Notes: generated by a model not told the origin, from the letters alone. A DNA stretch of 64,000 nt from an uncultured bacterium (GCA_905215345.1 CAJMPR010000004.1:1-64000); one strand, 5' to 3'. Shown: positions 18,123 to 27,332, numbered from the stretch's first letter. Numbers and translations are program-made.

Positions 18123-19670
18123 ATGAAAATGAATTCATTCTATATCGCGGCACTGTTGGTGTGCCAGGTCGCACTTGCTTCATGCACAGACTATGCAGTG
18201 AAAGACCCTAATTTTCTGCCTCCCGATGTTGTCATGAATGATAATACGGATAATGATTTTATCCTTGAAGGGATACCTGCACCGGGTGTAATGCAAGCTT
18301 ATAAGCCTTCGCTTTCAGGCAAACCTTATCGTCCGATAACAGTAAACTATTCTACAGAGTTTCCGCCGGTTAGCAAGTGGACACCGGCCAATACCCGTAT
18401 TGTAGGTTATATGGGTGAGTATAGACCTATCGTTAAGTCGGAAGACGATTACAAGGCTATCGTTAATAAGTATGGTAGTCTGACAACAGGCGCTAAGCAA
18501 GCGGCTACGGGACGTTTCTACGTGAAGAAAGTAGATGACCGCTGGTGGATTATTGACCCTGAAGGTTATCCGCATTATGAAAGAAGTGTCACTTCCATGC
18601 GTTACGGCTCTTCAGCTCGTAACCGGGAAGCATGGAACAAGCGTTTTGGTACGGATGCCAAGTGGATAGCGACATCGCAGACAGAGTTAGCCGCTATCGG
18701 TTTTCACGGTACGGGAGCTTTCTGTACGGATACTTATGATAAGATTCAGGCACATAATGCTTCTAATCCTGATTCTCCGTTAACGCTGACACCTTCATTT
18801 GGATTCTTAGGACAGTTTAGGTCTCAGAAGGGTTATACTTATCCGGACAATAAGTCGGATAATGAACTGGGATTGGTTTTGTATGACGGTTGGGCGGATT
18901 TCTGTAAGGAATATGTAAATACAGCGTTAGCTCCTTATTTGCATGATGCTAATGTGTTGGGTTTCTTCTCCGACAATGAAATAACCTTTTCAACACAGAA
19001 CATGAAAATTTTGGATAGCTTCTATAATCTTACGGATAAGGCAAACCCGGCTTATCTGGCTGCGAAGAAGTTTATGGATGATAAAGAAGCGACTACTGTA
19101 ACCGATAATCTGAACACCGAATTTGCCGGTCAGTTAGCTGAAATCTACTACAAGGCCGTGAAAGAGGCTATCAAAGAAGCTGATCCGGGCATAATGTACC
19201 TGGGTACCCGTCTGCATGGAACCCCTAAGTATATGAAGAATGTGGTAGAAGCAGCCGGCAAATATTGTGATATTGTCTCCATCAACTATTACAGTCGTTG
19301 GAGTCCTGAACTGGATACTTACGTAAAAGATTGGGCTACATGGGCAAATGCTCCGTTCCTGGTTACTGAGTTTTATACCAAAGGTCAGGATTCGGATTTG
19401 AACAACTTGTCGGGCGCAGGTTTTACAGTACCTACCCAGAATGACCGTGCCTATGCTTACCAACATTTCACTTTAGGTCTATTGGAGGCCAAAAACTGTG
19501 TGGGGTGGCATTGGTTCAAGTATCAGGATGATGACGGAACGGATAATGCAAGCAAGCCTGCCAATAAAGGAGTTTATGATAACAATTATGAAATGTATCC
19601 TTATCTGGCTAAATTCATGCAGGAGGTAAACTACAATGTTTATAATCTGATTGAGTATTTTGATAAGTAA
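18123..19670 (+). CDS. GH50/agarase-like surface lipoprotein glycoside hydrolase
   Basis: Lipoprotein (lipobox ALASC) of 515 residues, so probably a cell-surface endo-acting enzyme that makes the oligosaccharides imported by SusC/D. After a linker (~20-110) comes a TIM barrel opening with GRFYVKKVDDRWWIIDPEGY. Candidate acid/base is E286 in FFSDNEIT and candidate nucleophile E416 in LVTEFYTKG. The C-terminal GLLEAKNCVGWHWFKYQDDD resembles beta-agarases of GH50 and related clan GH-A enzymes. It is shorter than multidomain GH50 agarases and lacks their N-terminal CBM. Agarase activity is not assured: the other genes here suggest a uronic-acid-containing glycan. It is the last gene of the susC-led unit. 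Confidence 0.72.
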   Translation: MKMNSFYIAALLVCQVALASCTDYAVKDPNFLPPDVVMNDNTDNDFILEGIPAPGVMQAYKPSLSGKPYRPITVNYSTEFPPVSKWTPANTRIVGYMGEYRPIVKSEDDYKAIVNKYGSLTTGAKQAATGRFYVKKVDDRWWIIDPEGYPHYERSVTSMRYGSSARNREAWNKRFGTDAKWIATSQTELAAIGFHGTGAFCTDTYDKIQAHNASNPDSPLTLTPSFGFLGQFRSQKGYTYPDNKSDNELGLVLYDGWADFCKEYVNTALAPYLHDANVLGFFSDNEITFSTQNMKILDSFYNLTDKANPAYLAAKKFMDDKEATTVTDNLNTEFAGQLAEIYYKAVKEAIKEADPGIMYLGTRLHGTPKYMKNVVEAAGKYCDIVSINYYSRWSPELDTYVKDWATWANAPFLVTEFYTKGQDSDLNNLSGAGFTVPTQNDRAYAYQHFTLGLLEAKNCVGWHWFKYQDDDGTDNASKPANKGVYDNNYEMYPYLAKFMQEVNYNVYNLIEYFDK

Positions 19671-19754
19671 ACCGCATCCGTGGGATAAATGTAACAATAT
19701 GAAAGGTTCTTTTTTAGTTTAATTTACATTGAATAAAACATTGCTTATTTTTCC

Positions 19755-19820
19755 CTCGATAGTAGGCAAGGTTCGGCTCGATGGTAGGCGACATTCGACC
19801 TGATAGTAGGCGACATTCAA
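19755..19820. repeat. Tandem array of three 22-bp repeats
   Basis: Units at 19755-19776, 19777-19798 and 19799-19820 share TAGGC and ATTCG/GTTCG cores with a few differences (the common block is GATAGTAGGC). It lies 85 bp after the GH50-like gene in the 448-bp gap 19671-20118. No coding potential. The spacing is two helical turns. Confidence 0.75.
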
Positions 19821-19918
19821 TAGCTATCAAAAGAGCCGCTGATAACCAATGAGTTATAAGTAGGTGGAAACTTAAGAAATTGTTCAACAGATTATACTAA
19901 AAAAGAACCTTTGAATTA

Positions 19919-20090
19919 GAGCCTGTTTAAATTTTGCTCAGCATTTTTTTGAGAGTTATTTTTGAGGATGTTTATCTGTTTTTAAGAGGAGCATAGCGGG
20001 CTATGTGACGACTAAAAACGGGGAAACAGACCGAAAATAAACTCAAAAAAAGCTGAATAAAACATTTAGGAGGAAAATTTAAACAAGCTC
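19919..20090. mobile_element. MITE-like palindromic element (~172 bp)
   Basis: Nearly the whole segment is self-complementary. The termini read GAGCCTGTTTAAATTTT on the left and, reverse-complemented, GAGCTTGTTTAAATTTT on the right, and inner blocks pair too (CATTTTTTTGAG with CTCAAAAAAAGC; the GCATAGC/GCTATG centre). TTA(G) flanks both ends and may be a target duplication. No ORF. It separates the susC-led genes from the GH88-DUF2264 gene, whose start codon lies 28 bp beyond. Confidence 0.7.
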
Positions 20091-20118
20091 TTAGTCTTTT
20101 GTAAGTAGAAATTTTAAT

Positions 20119-22506
20119 TTGATGATGATGAATAACGGAAAGAAAATAATAGTTATTGGTTTAGTTCTGCTGGCTGGTTTTACATCTACGGCAGGGGCAG
20201 TGAACAAAGGGATGAAGAAGGTGGTGGATGAAGCCCTTGAATTCTCCGTCAAACAATCCATGTCCATGTTTGGTGAGATGAAAGACCAAAAAGGCATACT
20301 TCCACGTTCAGCGAAAGATGGTAAGATGATTACTTGTGAATCGCCTTGGTGGACGAGTGGTTTTTATCCCGGAACGCTTTGGTATTGTTATGAGTATAGT
20401 AATGATCCGCAGGTGAGAGCGGCGGCCGAGGAGATGACCTCACGTGTGGAAAAGCAGAAATATACAACCAGCAACCATGATGTCGGTTTTATTATCAATT
20501 GCAGTTTTGGTAATGGTTATCGCCTTACTCATAATGAATCCTACCGGGAAGTGATAGAAACAGCGGCCAAGTCCTTGTCTACACGCTTCCATCCGGTAAC
20601 AGGCTGTACCCGTTCATGGAACAGCAAGAAGTGGCAGTTTTCCGTGATTATCGATAATATGATGAATTTGGAGTTGCTCACGGTGGCCTCTTCCATGACG
20701 GGAGATAATTCCTATTATAACAAAGCGAAATCGCATGCCGACCGCACGATGATTAACCACTTCCGTCCCGATGGCAGTTCGTATCATGTGGTAAGTTATG
20801 ATACAATTACAGGTAAAGTCTTGAACCAGGTGACACACCAGGGAGTGAACGACCAGTCGGCCTGGTCGCGCGGGCAAGCATGGGGATTGTACGGTTTTAC
20901 CATGATGTACCGTCAGACAGGTAAGAAAGAGTACCTTGAGCATGCTATTAAGATAGGTAAGTACATCATGAACCATCCGCGCTTGCCTAAGGATAAGATT
21001 CCTTATTGGGATTTCGATGCTCCTAATATTCCGAAGGAAGATAGAGATGCTTCTGCCGGAGCTATTATGGCATCGGCCTACGTAGAATTGAGTACTTATG
21101 TGCCGGGCGAACTGGGCAAGCAATTCCTCACTATCGGTGAGCAGCAGATAAAATCGCTGGCATCTCCGGCTTATCGTGCGAAGAAGGTGGGTGATAACAA
21201 TCATTTCATCATTCGGCATTGCACGGGTTTCGTGGCTAAACAATATGAAATAGATGCTCCTCTGACGTATGCCGATTATTATTTTGTAGAAGCATTGGTT
21301 CGTTATAAGAACTTGTTGGAAGGTCGTCCGGTAGTCGAAACGATTACAGCTTTCTCTGAGAATCCCGACCGTTCGGCATGGTTAAGTTCACTTCACCGCA
21401 TTTCTTATCCCCTGCTGACAAATATGGCGAAGGGGGAACTTCGCAAGAATATGCCGGTGGAATCCATTGCTGCCGATATGGAGAAAAGAAGAGAGGTAAC
21501 TCATCTGGAGGCTTTGGGGAGATTGATAACCGGTATTTCCGCTTGGTTGGAATTAGGTCCTGACAATACGATTGAAGGCAGATTGCGTGCCGAATATATT
21601 GACCTGGCTTTAAAGTCGATTGCTAATGGGGTAGATCCGAAGTCTCCCGACTACCTGAACTTTAATAATGGACGTCAGCCGCTGGTAGACGCTGCTTTTC
21701 TGGCGCATGGCCTATTGAGAGCCCGTACGCAATTATGGGATAAACTGGATAAAACGACTCAGGAACGGGTAATCAAAGAATTGAAGTCATCCAGGGTGAT
21801 ACAGCCTTCCGAAACCAACTGGCTGTTCTTTGCCGCTATGGTTGAGGCTGCTCTGAAAGAGTTTACAGGCGAATGGGAGTACGACCGGGTTAAATATGCC
21901 TGTGACCGTTTTGCCCAGTGGTATAAAGGTGACGGATGGTATGGCGACGGTGCGGATTTTCATCTGGATTATTATAATAGTTTCGTAATCCATCCGATGA
22001 TGGCGGAAGTACTGGGAGTGATGAAGAAGAACGGAATAGAAGGTGCCATACCTTATGAACTTGAACTCGAGCGTTATGCGCGCTATGCGGAGCAACAAGA
22101 ACGGTTGATTTCTCCCGAAGGAACATTCCCGATAGTAGGCCGTTCACTGGCATATCGTTTCGGAGCTTTCCATGCATTGTCCGATGTCGCTTATAGAAAG
22201 TTACTTCCGGCCAAAGTAAGTCCTGCTCAAGTGAGATGTGCTTTGACGGCAATTATAAACCGCCAGACGGACGCTCCCGGAACATTTAACCCCGAAGGGT
22301 GGCTGCGGGTAGGCTTTGCCGGTTACCAGCCCCATATCGGAGAAACTTATATTTCAACAGGTAGCTTATATTTGTGCTCTGCCGTATTCGTAGCGCTTGG
22401 CTTGCCTGAGTCCGATGAATTCTGGGCTGCTCCTGCCGCTGACTGGACTTGCAAGAAAGGTTGGGCAGGCGTAGATATGGAAGTCGATAAGGCATTGAAG
22501 AAATAA
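20119..22506 (+). CDS. GH88 unsaturated glucuronyl hydrolase fused to DUF2264 (GH154-like)
   Basis: Bifunctional 795-residue secreted enzyme (signal peptide ~1-27). Residues ~30-385 are a complete GH88 (alpha/alpha)6 barrel: PWWTSGFYPGTLWY, the catalytic pair D121 (NHDVGF) and D179 (IIDNMMNLELL), and the lid region VNDQSAWSRGQAWGLYGF. Such enzymes hydrate and release terminal 4,5-unsaturated uronic acid. Residues ~400-795 are a full DUF2264 domain with EWYKGDG-type (here QWYKGDGWYGDGADFHLDYY) and SLAYRFGAFH motifs; to my knowledge this family includes GH154 beta-glucuronidases. Two stand-alone DUF2264 genes lie downstream. The ATG is unusual in being followed by four Met-rich codons; Met4 or later could be the true start. 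Periplasmic location is inferred. Confidence 0.88.
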   Translation: MMMMNNGKKIIVIGLVLLAGFTSTAGAVNKGMKKVVDEALEFSVKQSMSMFGEMKDQKGILPRSAKDGKMITCESPWWTSGFYPGTLWYCYEYSNDPQVRAAAEEMTSRVEKQKYTTSNHDVGFIINCSFGNGYRLTHNESYREVIETAAKSLSTRFHPVTGCTRSWNSKKWQFSVIIDNMMNLELLTVASSMTGDNSYYNKAKSHADRTMINHFRPDGSSYHVVSYDTITGKVLNQVTHQGVNDQSAWSRGQAWGLYGFTMMYRQTGKKEYLEHAIKIGKYIMNHPRLPKDKIPYWDFDAPNIPKEDRDASAGAIMASAYVELSTYVPGELGKQFLTIGEQQIKSLASPAYRAKKVGDNNHFIIRHCTGFVAKQYEIDAPLTYADYYFVEALVRYKNLLEGRPVVETITAFSENPDRSAWLSSLHRISYPLLTNMAKGELRKNMPVESIAADMEKRREVTHLEALGRLITGISAWLELGPDNTIEGRLRAEYIDLALKSIANGVDPKSPDYLNFNNGRQPLVDAAFLAHGLLRARTQLWDKLDKTTQERVIKELKSSRVIQPSETNWLFFAAMVEAALKEFTGEWEYDRVKYACDRFAQWYKGDGWYGDGADFHLDYYNSFVIHPMMAEVLGVMKKNGIEGAIPYELELERYARYAEQQERLISPEGTFPIVGRSLAYRFGAFHALSDVAYRKLLPAKVSPAQVRCALTAIINRQTDAPGTFNPEGWLRVGFAGYQPHIGETYISTGSLYLCSAVFVALGLPESDEFWAAPAADWTCKKGWAGVDMEVDKALKK

Positions 22507-22530
22507 GATGAATTTTAAAAGGATTGCTTT

Positions 22531-23916
22531 ATGAAGACATTAGCGGTTACCGCGTTATATAGCTGTGGCATTTCGTTGCTTACTTCCTTCTGTGTACAGA
22601 AGGTTGAGGCAAAGAAGCCGAATGTACTTTTCATCATGACCGACCAGCAGAGATATGATATGCTGAGTTGTACAGGTAACCGCTATGTCAGCACTCCTTC
22701 GCTGGACAAATTGGCTGAGAACGGTGTTCGGTTCGGACGTAATTATTGTGCGAATCCTGTTTCGATGCCCTCGCGCTTTGCGTTGGTAACGGGGCGTTAT
22801 GCCAGTGAGATAGGTTACACCAACAATTCTACCAAGCCGGATACTTTAAAAGTTCTGCCCGTAGCTCGTGAAAGTTCTGTTGGAAATATTCTCCGTAATG
22901 CCGGTTATCAAACGGTTTATTCGGGTTATCCGGGCTTTTACTGCGGAAGGACGAATATACAGGATTATGGTTTTACTCAGAATGGTACAGACTATTATGA
23001 CGGACCGGCTAATTTTGCCGAAGGCTTTTTCGCCAATTATAAGCGGGATGAAGACAAACCTTTCTTCCTGTATCTGTCATTTATGAACCCTCATGACATC
23101 TGTTACGGAGCTGGCTTTGATCCGAGGTTTCCTGACTTACGTCCCCATCAAAAGGCCGCTACCCAAAAATACATAGATTTACGTAAGACGTTGAGCGATG
23201 AAGAATACCGTGCACAAATTCCCCCTGTACCCGCCAATGCAGAATCCAACGGAGCATATGCCGAGATGAAAGAGATTGGTTCAGGTTCCCGAAACTGGAC
23301 AGAGGAACAATGGGACTTCTATCGTTGGATGTATTGTCGGCTTGTGGAGGATGTAGAGCAACAGATAGGTCGTATATTGGCCGCTCTCGAGAGTTCCGGT
23401 TTGGCAGACAACACTATTGTGGTCTTTACCTCAGACCACGGGGAAATGGGACAATCACACGGACTTGTTTTCAAGAGCCAGTTGCTTGAGGAGGCTACGC
23501 GTACACCACTCATAATTTCTGGTCCGGGAGTGAAAAAAGGTGTTGTAGACTCGGTAAACCTAACCAGTGGAGTTGATGTAGTACCTACCATTTGTGACCT
23601 TGTCGGACTCGCTGTACCGGAGAACCTTCCCGGTAAGTCACTGAAACCTCTTCTCACAGGGAAAATGAATAAACTTGCCCGTGACTATGTTATTGTAGAA
23701 TCGAGTGCGGGCTATCAGATAAATGACGGGCGTTATAAATATACCGCCTTTGCGCACGGAGATAAGAAAGAATCATTAATGGATATTACGGTCGACTCCG
23801 GTGAAATGTCTGATAAAAGTTCTGATCCGGCTTATGCACGACAAAAAGCACGTTTACATAGCTTGTTGAAGAAGAATATTAAAAAAATAACCCAAAAGAC
23901 TCCGGTATTCGAATGA
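22531..23916 (+). CDS. Sulfatase (S1 family, serine-type formylglycine site)
   Basis: Removes sulfate esters from the PUL glycan. Signal peptide (~1-28), then NVLFIMTDQQRYDML with the metal-binding Asp pair. The sulfatase signature is V-S78-M-P-S-R followed by TGRYASEIG: Ser78 must be oxidised to formylglycine by an anaerobic sulfatase-maturating enzyme encoded elsewhere. The second metal site is VVFTSDHGEMGQSHG. At 461 residues the C-terminal subdomain (SSAGYQINDGRYKYTAF) is complete. It is 24 bp after the GH88 fusion and 31 bp before GH43, so co-transcribed. The substrate sugar and sulfate position cannot be read from sequence. Confidence 0.93.
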   Translation: MKTLAVTALYSCGISLLTSFCVQKVEAKKPNVLFIMTDQQRYDMLSCTGNRYVSTPSLDKLAENGVRFGRNYCANPVSMPSRFALVTGRYASEIGYTNNSTKPDTLKVLPVARESSVGNILRNAGYQTVYSGYPGFYCGRTNIQDYGFTQNGTDYYDGPANFAEGFFANYKRDEDKPFFLYLSFMNPHDICYGAGFDPRFPDLRPHQKAATQKYIDLRKTLSDEEYRAQIPPVPANAESNGAYAEMKEIGSGSRNWTEEQWDFYRWMYCRLVEDVEQQIGRILAALESSGLADNTIVVFTSDHGEMGQSHGLVFKSQLLEEATRTPLIISGPGVKKGVVDSVNLTSGVDVVPTICDLVGLAVPENLPGKSLKPLLTGKMNKLARDYVIVESSAGYQINDGRYKYTAFAHGDKKESLMDITVDSGEMSDKSSDPAYARQKARLHSLLKKNIKKITQKTPVFE

Positions 23917-23947
23917 ACCGGAATCTCTATTAATCTTACTATTGGAT

Positions 23948-25753
23948 ATGAAAAATAAATTATCTCTCCTGCTGATGTCTTTTTTCTTGTTCTCGTGTGC
24001 AGGAAACAAAATGGTAACTGAACAACAAACGACTTTCTGTAACCCTATGAATCTGGACTACGGCTGGGGCTGTTTCCAGAAAAGGGAAAAGAAAGCCCGT
24101 TCTGCGGCCGACCCTGTTATTGTACTGTTTAAAGACAAGTATTACTTGTTTACTACGATGGATATTGGCGGCTATCGTGTCTCCGACGACTTAATTACAT
24201 GGAAGAATGTATACTTTAACCCCGAAGTGCAAGCATCGGCTCTTGATGTAGACCATTATGTAGCACCTGCCGTAGCTGCCGACGATAATTATGTTTATTT
24301 CATCAACTTCACCCGTGACCGTACAAAGAAGATGGTGGACGTAGTTCGTTCTGCCGATCCCGAAAACGGAAAATGGGAGAAATGCGGAGAAGTAAGACGT
24401 ATGGCCGATCCTTGTCTGTTTATTGATAACGGGCGGTTCTACTTCTATTACGGTTTGGGTGGTACACAGTCTACTACTTTCTTTGAGGTAGATCCGGTAA
24501 CATTCAAAGAGATAGAAGGCTCCAAGAAAGTGTTGCGCGAGTATGTTACCGATGTAAATCAGTGCAACTCAGGCTATCAATTTGGGCGCAGAGAACTGTA
24601 TGATGAAATCGATGCTTCCGCCTGGCAAGGAAAATTTGAGAAAGTTCCCTGTCCCGAAGGTGCATGGGTAGTGAAGAACAATAACAAATATTACCTGCAA
24701 TATGCCACTCCCGGTACTATCTGCAACTGGTATTGTGACGTGGTTTTGGAAAGTGACAGTGTGAACGGTGGTTTCGTGGAGCAACCTTATAACCCTGTAT
24801 CTTTAAAAGTGGGTGGCTTTATAGGCGGCGCAGGACATAGCTGTGTCTTCAAAGATAAATATGATAACTGGTGGCAGGCTACTTCCATGTGGATTGGTAA
24901 CCATGATGAATTTGAAAGAAGAATCGGACTGTTCCCGGTTTCGTTCGATGATAAAGGACGGATGCGTACCCATACCGTCTTGGGCGACTATCCGATGCTG
25001 ATACCTCAGAAGAAGTTCAGTCCGCAGGATATTTCCGCTTTTGGCTGGATGCTCCAGTCTTTCAATAAAGCATGTATGGCTTCTTCTACGCTTCAAGGAT
25101 TTGAGCCGGAGAAAGCGGCCGATGAGAATGTACGGACATGGTGGTCGGCGAAGAGTGGCAAGGCAGGTGAGTTCTTCGTAATGGATTTTGGAAAGAAGGT
25201 ACAAATCAACTCGGTTCAGATAAACTTCGCCGAACAGGATATTAATCCGGCTGCTTCCAAAGAAACGGATTATCATGCCTATAAACTGTATATATCCGAT
25301 GACGGTCATGCTTGGAAACAGATTGTCGATAAGTCCGGAAATAAAACGGCTGTTCCCCATGAATACCTGGAATTGTCCCAACCGGTAGAAGCTTCTTATA
25401 TAAAGGTAGAAAATGTACATTCTCCTAAAGAAGGTAAGTTTGCATTGTTAGACCTGCGCGTATTCGGTTCGGGGCATTCTGCAAAGCCTGAACAGGTGAA
25501 TGGACTCTCCGTGAAAAGAAATCAGGAAGACGGGCGATATGCTTCGCTTGCATGGAACAAAGTAGATAATGCCGGTGGATATTTGGTTCGCTTCGGTTTC
25601 CAACCTGACTTCCTGAATCAGTGCATCCAGGTGAAAGGTAATGAAACTACCAATTTATTGTTACATATCCTCACAAAGGACGTGAAGTATTATTATCGGG
25701 TAGATACTTATAATGATAGCGGGGTTACGGAAGGCATTACTATTTCTGAATAA
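23948..25753 (+). CDS. GH43-type five-bladed propeller hydrolase with F5/8C and fibronectin III domains
   Basis: Lipoprotein (lipobox FLFSC). The ATG at 23948 is preferred over a TTG two codons earlier. Catalytic propeller (~25-345) with the GH43 triad: D55 in AADPVI, D154 in MADPCLF and E237 in CPEGAWVV. Then F5/8 type C domain (~370-515; FEPEKAADENVRTWWSAK, VFGSG) and FN3 domain (~520-600). Family 43 enzymes are usually arabinosidases, xylosidases or galactosidases; the CBM32-like plus FN3 layout recalls subfamilies found in arabinogalactan loci, but the subfamily is not certain. An intergenic palindrome starts 5 bp after the stop. Confidence 0.85.
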   Translation: MKNKLSLLLMSFFLFSCAGNKMVTEQQTTFCNPMNLDYGWGCFQKREKKARSAADPVIVLFKDKYYLFTTMDIGGYRVSDDLITWKNVYFNPEVQASALDVDHYVAPAVAADDNYVYFINFTRDRTKKMVDVVRSADPENGKWEKCGEVRRMADPCLFIDNGRFYFYYGLGGTQSTTFFEVDPVTFKEIEGSKKVLREYVTDVNQCNSGYQFGRRELYDEIDASAWQGKFEKVPCPEGAWVVKNNNKYYLQYATPGTICNWYCDVVLESDSVNGGFVEQPYNPVSLKVGGFIGGAGHSCVFKDKYDNWWQATSMWIGNHDEFERRIGLFPVSFDDKGRMRTHTVLGDYPMLIPQKKFSPQDISAFGWMLQSFNKACMASSTLQGFEPEKAADENVRTWWSAKSGKAGEFFVMDFGKKVQINSVQINFAEQDINPAASKETDYHAYKLYISDDGHAWKQIVDKSGNKTAVPHEYLELSQPVEASYIKVENVHSPKEGKFALLDLRVFGSGHSAKPEQVNGLSVKRNQEDGRYASLAWNKVDNAGGYLVRFGFQPDFLNQCIQVKGNETTNLLLHILTKDVKYYYRVDTYNDSGVTEGITISE

Positions 25754-25757
25754 AAAA

Positions 25758-25842
25758 ACTCACTCCCCTAAAGGGGAAGATTGATACTCCGTTTATAATA
25801 AAGAAGAGTATTTATCTTTCCCTTTAGGGGAGTGAGGGTTAA
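25758..25842. repeat. Dispersed intergenic palindrome, copy B
   Basis: Best-preserved copy. The left arm 25758-25782 and right arm 25816-25842 are almost perfect complements (core CTCCCCTAAAGGGGAAGA), and the inner part (GATACTCC / AGAGTAT) pairs as well. It fills the gap between the GH43 and second sulfatase genes, starting 5 bp after the stop. Confidence 0.75.
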
Positions 25843-25854
25843 AACCATAATTTT

Positions 25855-27225
25855 ATGAATAAGAAACTGATAATTTATCCCTTGTTATTTTCTGCCGGAT
25901 TGATGCAAGCCCGGCAGAAACCTAATGTTGTGATTATCTTTACGGACGATCAGGGTTATCAGGATTTGGGATGTTACGGTTCGCCGTTGATACAGACACC
26001 TTCCATTGACCGTATGGCACAGGAAGGGTTGAAGCTGACTGATTTTTATGTATCTGCTTCCGTTTCGAGTGCTTCGCGTGCAGGGCTTCTCACCGGAAGG
26101 CTGAATACCCGAAACGGAGTGAAAGGAGTATTTTTCCCTGAATCTACGGGTATGCCTGCCGAAGAAATCACTTTGGCGGAAGCATTAAAAGAGCAAGGTT
26201 ATGCTACCGGTTGTTTTGGCAAGTGGCACTTAGGCGACTTGAAAGGGCATCTGCCCACAGACCAGGGATTCGATAGCTACTATGGCATACCTTATAGTAA
26301 TGATATGTACATTGCCCCTTCCCAGCAATTCGCTACCAACGCTACGTTCAGAGAAGGGTATACGCTCTCGAAGGCCAAAGAAGACCAGGAATTTGTAAGG
26401 ACTTCCAAGAGAGCCGATGTGAAGAAAAAACTGAATAATGCTTCCCCTCTATTCGAGGGAGACAAGATAATAGAGTATCCTTGCGACCAGTCTACTACTA
26501 CCCGTCGCTATTTTGACAAGGCCATTGACTTTGTAGAGCGCAATGGGGAGCAGCCTTTCTTTGTTTATATCACTCCATCCATGCCGCATGTACCTCTATA
26601 TGCTTCCGAACAATTCAAAGGGAAGAGTAAACGGGGACTTTATGGGGATGTAGTGGAAGAAATAGACTGGAACGTAGGCCGCTTTCTTGACTTCTTAGAT
26701 AAAAAAGGATTGGCTGAGAATACATTGGTAATCTTTGCGTCGGATAACGGGCCGTGGTTATCTTTTAAAGAAGATGGAGGCTCCGCTGCTCCGTTACGTG
26801 GGGGCAAGTTTTCCTATTATGAAGGAGGGGTGCGGGTTCCATGTATTATTCGCTGGAAGGGGACTGTCCCTGCCGGAGTAACAAGCGACGCCATCGTTGC
26901 CAGTATCGACCTTTTCCCTACGATTATGCACTATGCCGGTTGCCGGTCTTTCAAGCAAATGATTGACGGGATGGATGTTTCATCTTTTCTTGAAAATCCT
27001 TCCTTACGGTTGCGCGATGAATATGTTTATGTAAAAGGTGGACAAGTACACGGCGTACGCAAGGGCGACTGGGTTTACCTGCCCAAAACGGGTAATAGCA
27101 AGTTTAAGGAAGGAGATGTTCCCGAACTCTTTAACTTGAAACAGGATGCGGGAGAGGCGGATAACCTGCTGCAAAAGTATCCGGGTAAGGTGAAAGAGTT
27201 ACAGGAATTAATGCAGAAGTATTAG
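25855..27225 (+). CDS. Sulfatase (S1 family, serine-type), second copy
   Basis: A second sulfatase, clearly distinct from the first. Short signal peptide (~1-19), then NVVIIFTDDQGYQDLGCYG. The formylglycine motif is S71-S-A-S-R followed by LLTGRLNTRNGV, again serine-type and so needing anSME-type maturation. FGKWHLGDLKGHLP and VIFASDNGPWLSF supply the remaining metal and sulfate-binding residues; GGKFSYYEGGVRVP is typical of arylsulfatase-A-like S1 members. Length 456 is normal. The two sulfatases are likely to act on different positions or residues. A 22-bp tandem repeat array follows the stop. Confidence 0.93.
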   Translation: MNKKLIIYPLLFSAGLMQARQKPNVVIIFTDDQGYQDLGCYGSPLIQTPSIDRMAQEGLKLTDFYVSASVSSASRAGLLTGRLNTRNGVKGVFFPESTGMPAEEITLAEALKEQGYATGCFGKWHLGDLKGHLPTDQGFDSYYGIPYSNDMYIAPSQQFATNATFREGYTLSKAKEDQEFVRTSKRADVKKKLNNASPLFEGDKIIEYPCDQSTTTRRYFDKAIDFVERNGEQPFFVYITPSMPHVPLYASEQFKGKSKRGLYGDVVEEIDWNVGRFLDFLDKKGLAENTLVIFASDNGPWLSFKEDGGSAAPLRGGKFSYYEGGVRVPCIIRWKGTVPAGVTSDAIVASIDLFPTIMHYAGCRSFKQMIDGMDVSSFLENPSLRLRDEYVYVKGGQVHGVRKGDWVYLPKTGNSKFKEGDVPELFNLKQDAGEADNLLQKYPGKVKELQELMQKY

Positions 27226-27242
27226 CGAACTATAATTGCCGG

Positions 27243-27332
27243 TTTGTGCCACTTCGATGGCACAACCGTGCCTATGCGTTGGCACAATTTTGCCATCCCA
27301 TTGGCACAACTGTGCCACCGTAGTGGCACAAA
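27243..27332. repeat. Tandem array of 22-bp repeats built on TGGCACAA
   Basis: Units 27258-27279, 27280-27301 and 27302-27323 plus a partial fourth (27324-27332) each begin TGGCACAA. Several TTGTGCCA-like inverted copies (from 27243) lie between them, so each unit is also semi-palindromic. It lies just after the second sulfatase gene in the 270-bp gap 27226-27495; the remainder of the gap holds only the promoter near 27475. Confidence 0.78.

Noticed and set aside
23942..23947. Upstream TTG start for the GH43 gene
   Set aside because: It adds only two residues before a good ATG with a clean lipoprotein signal.
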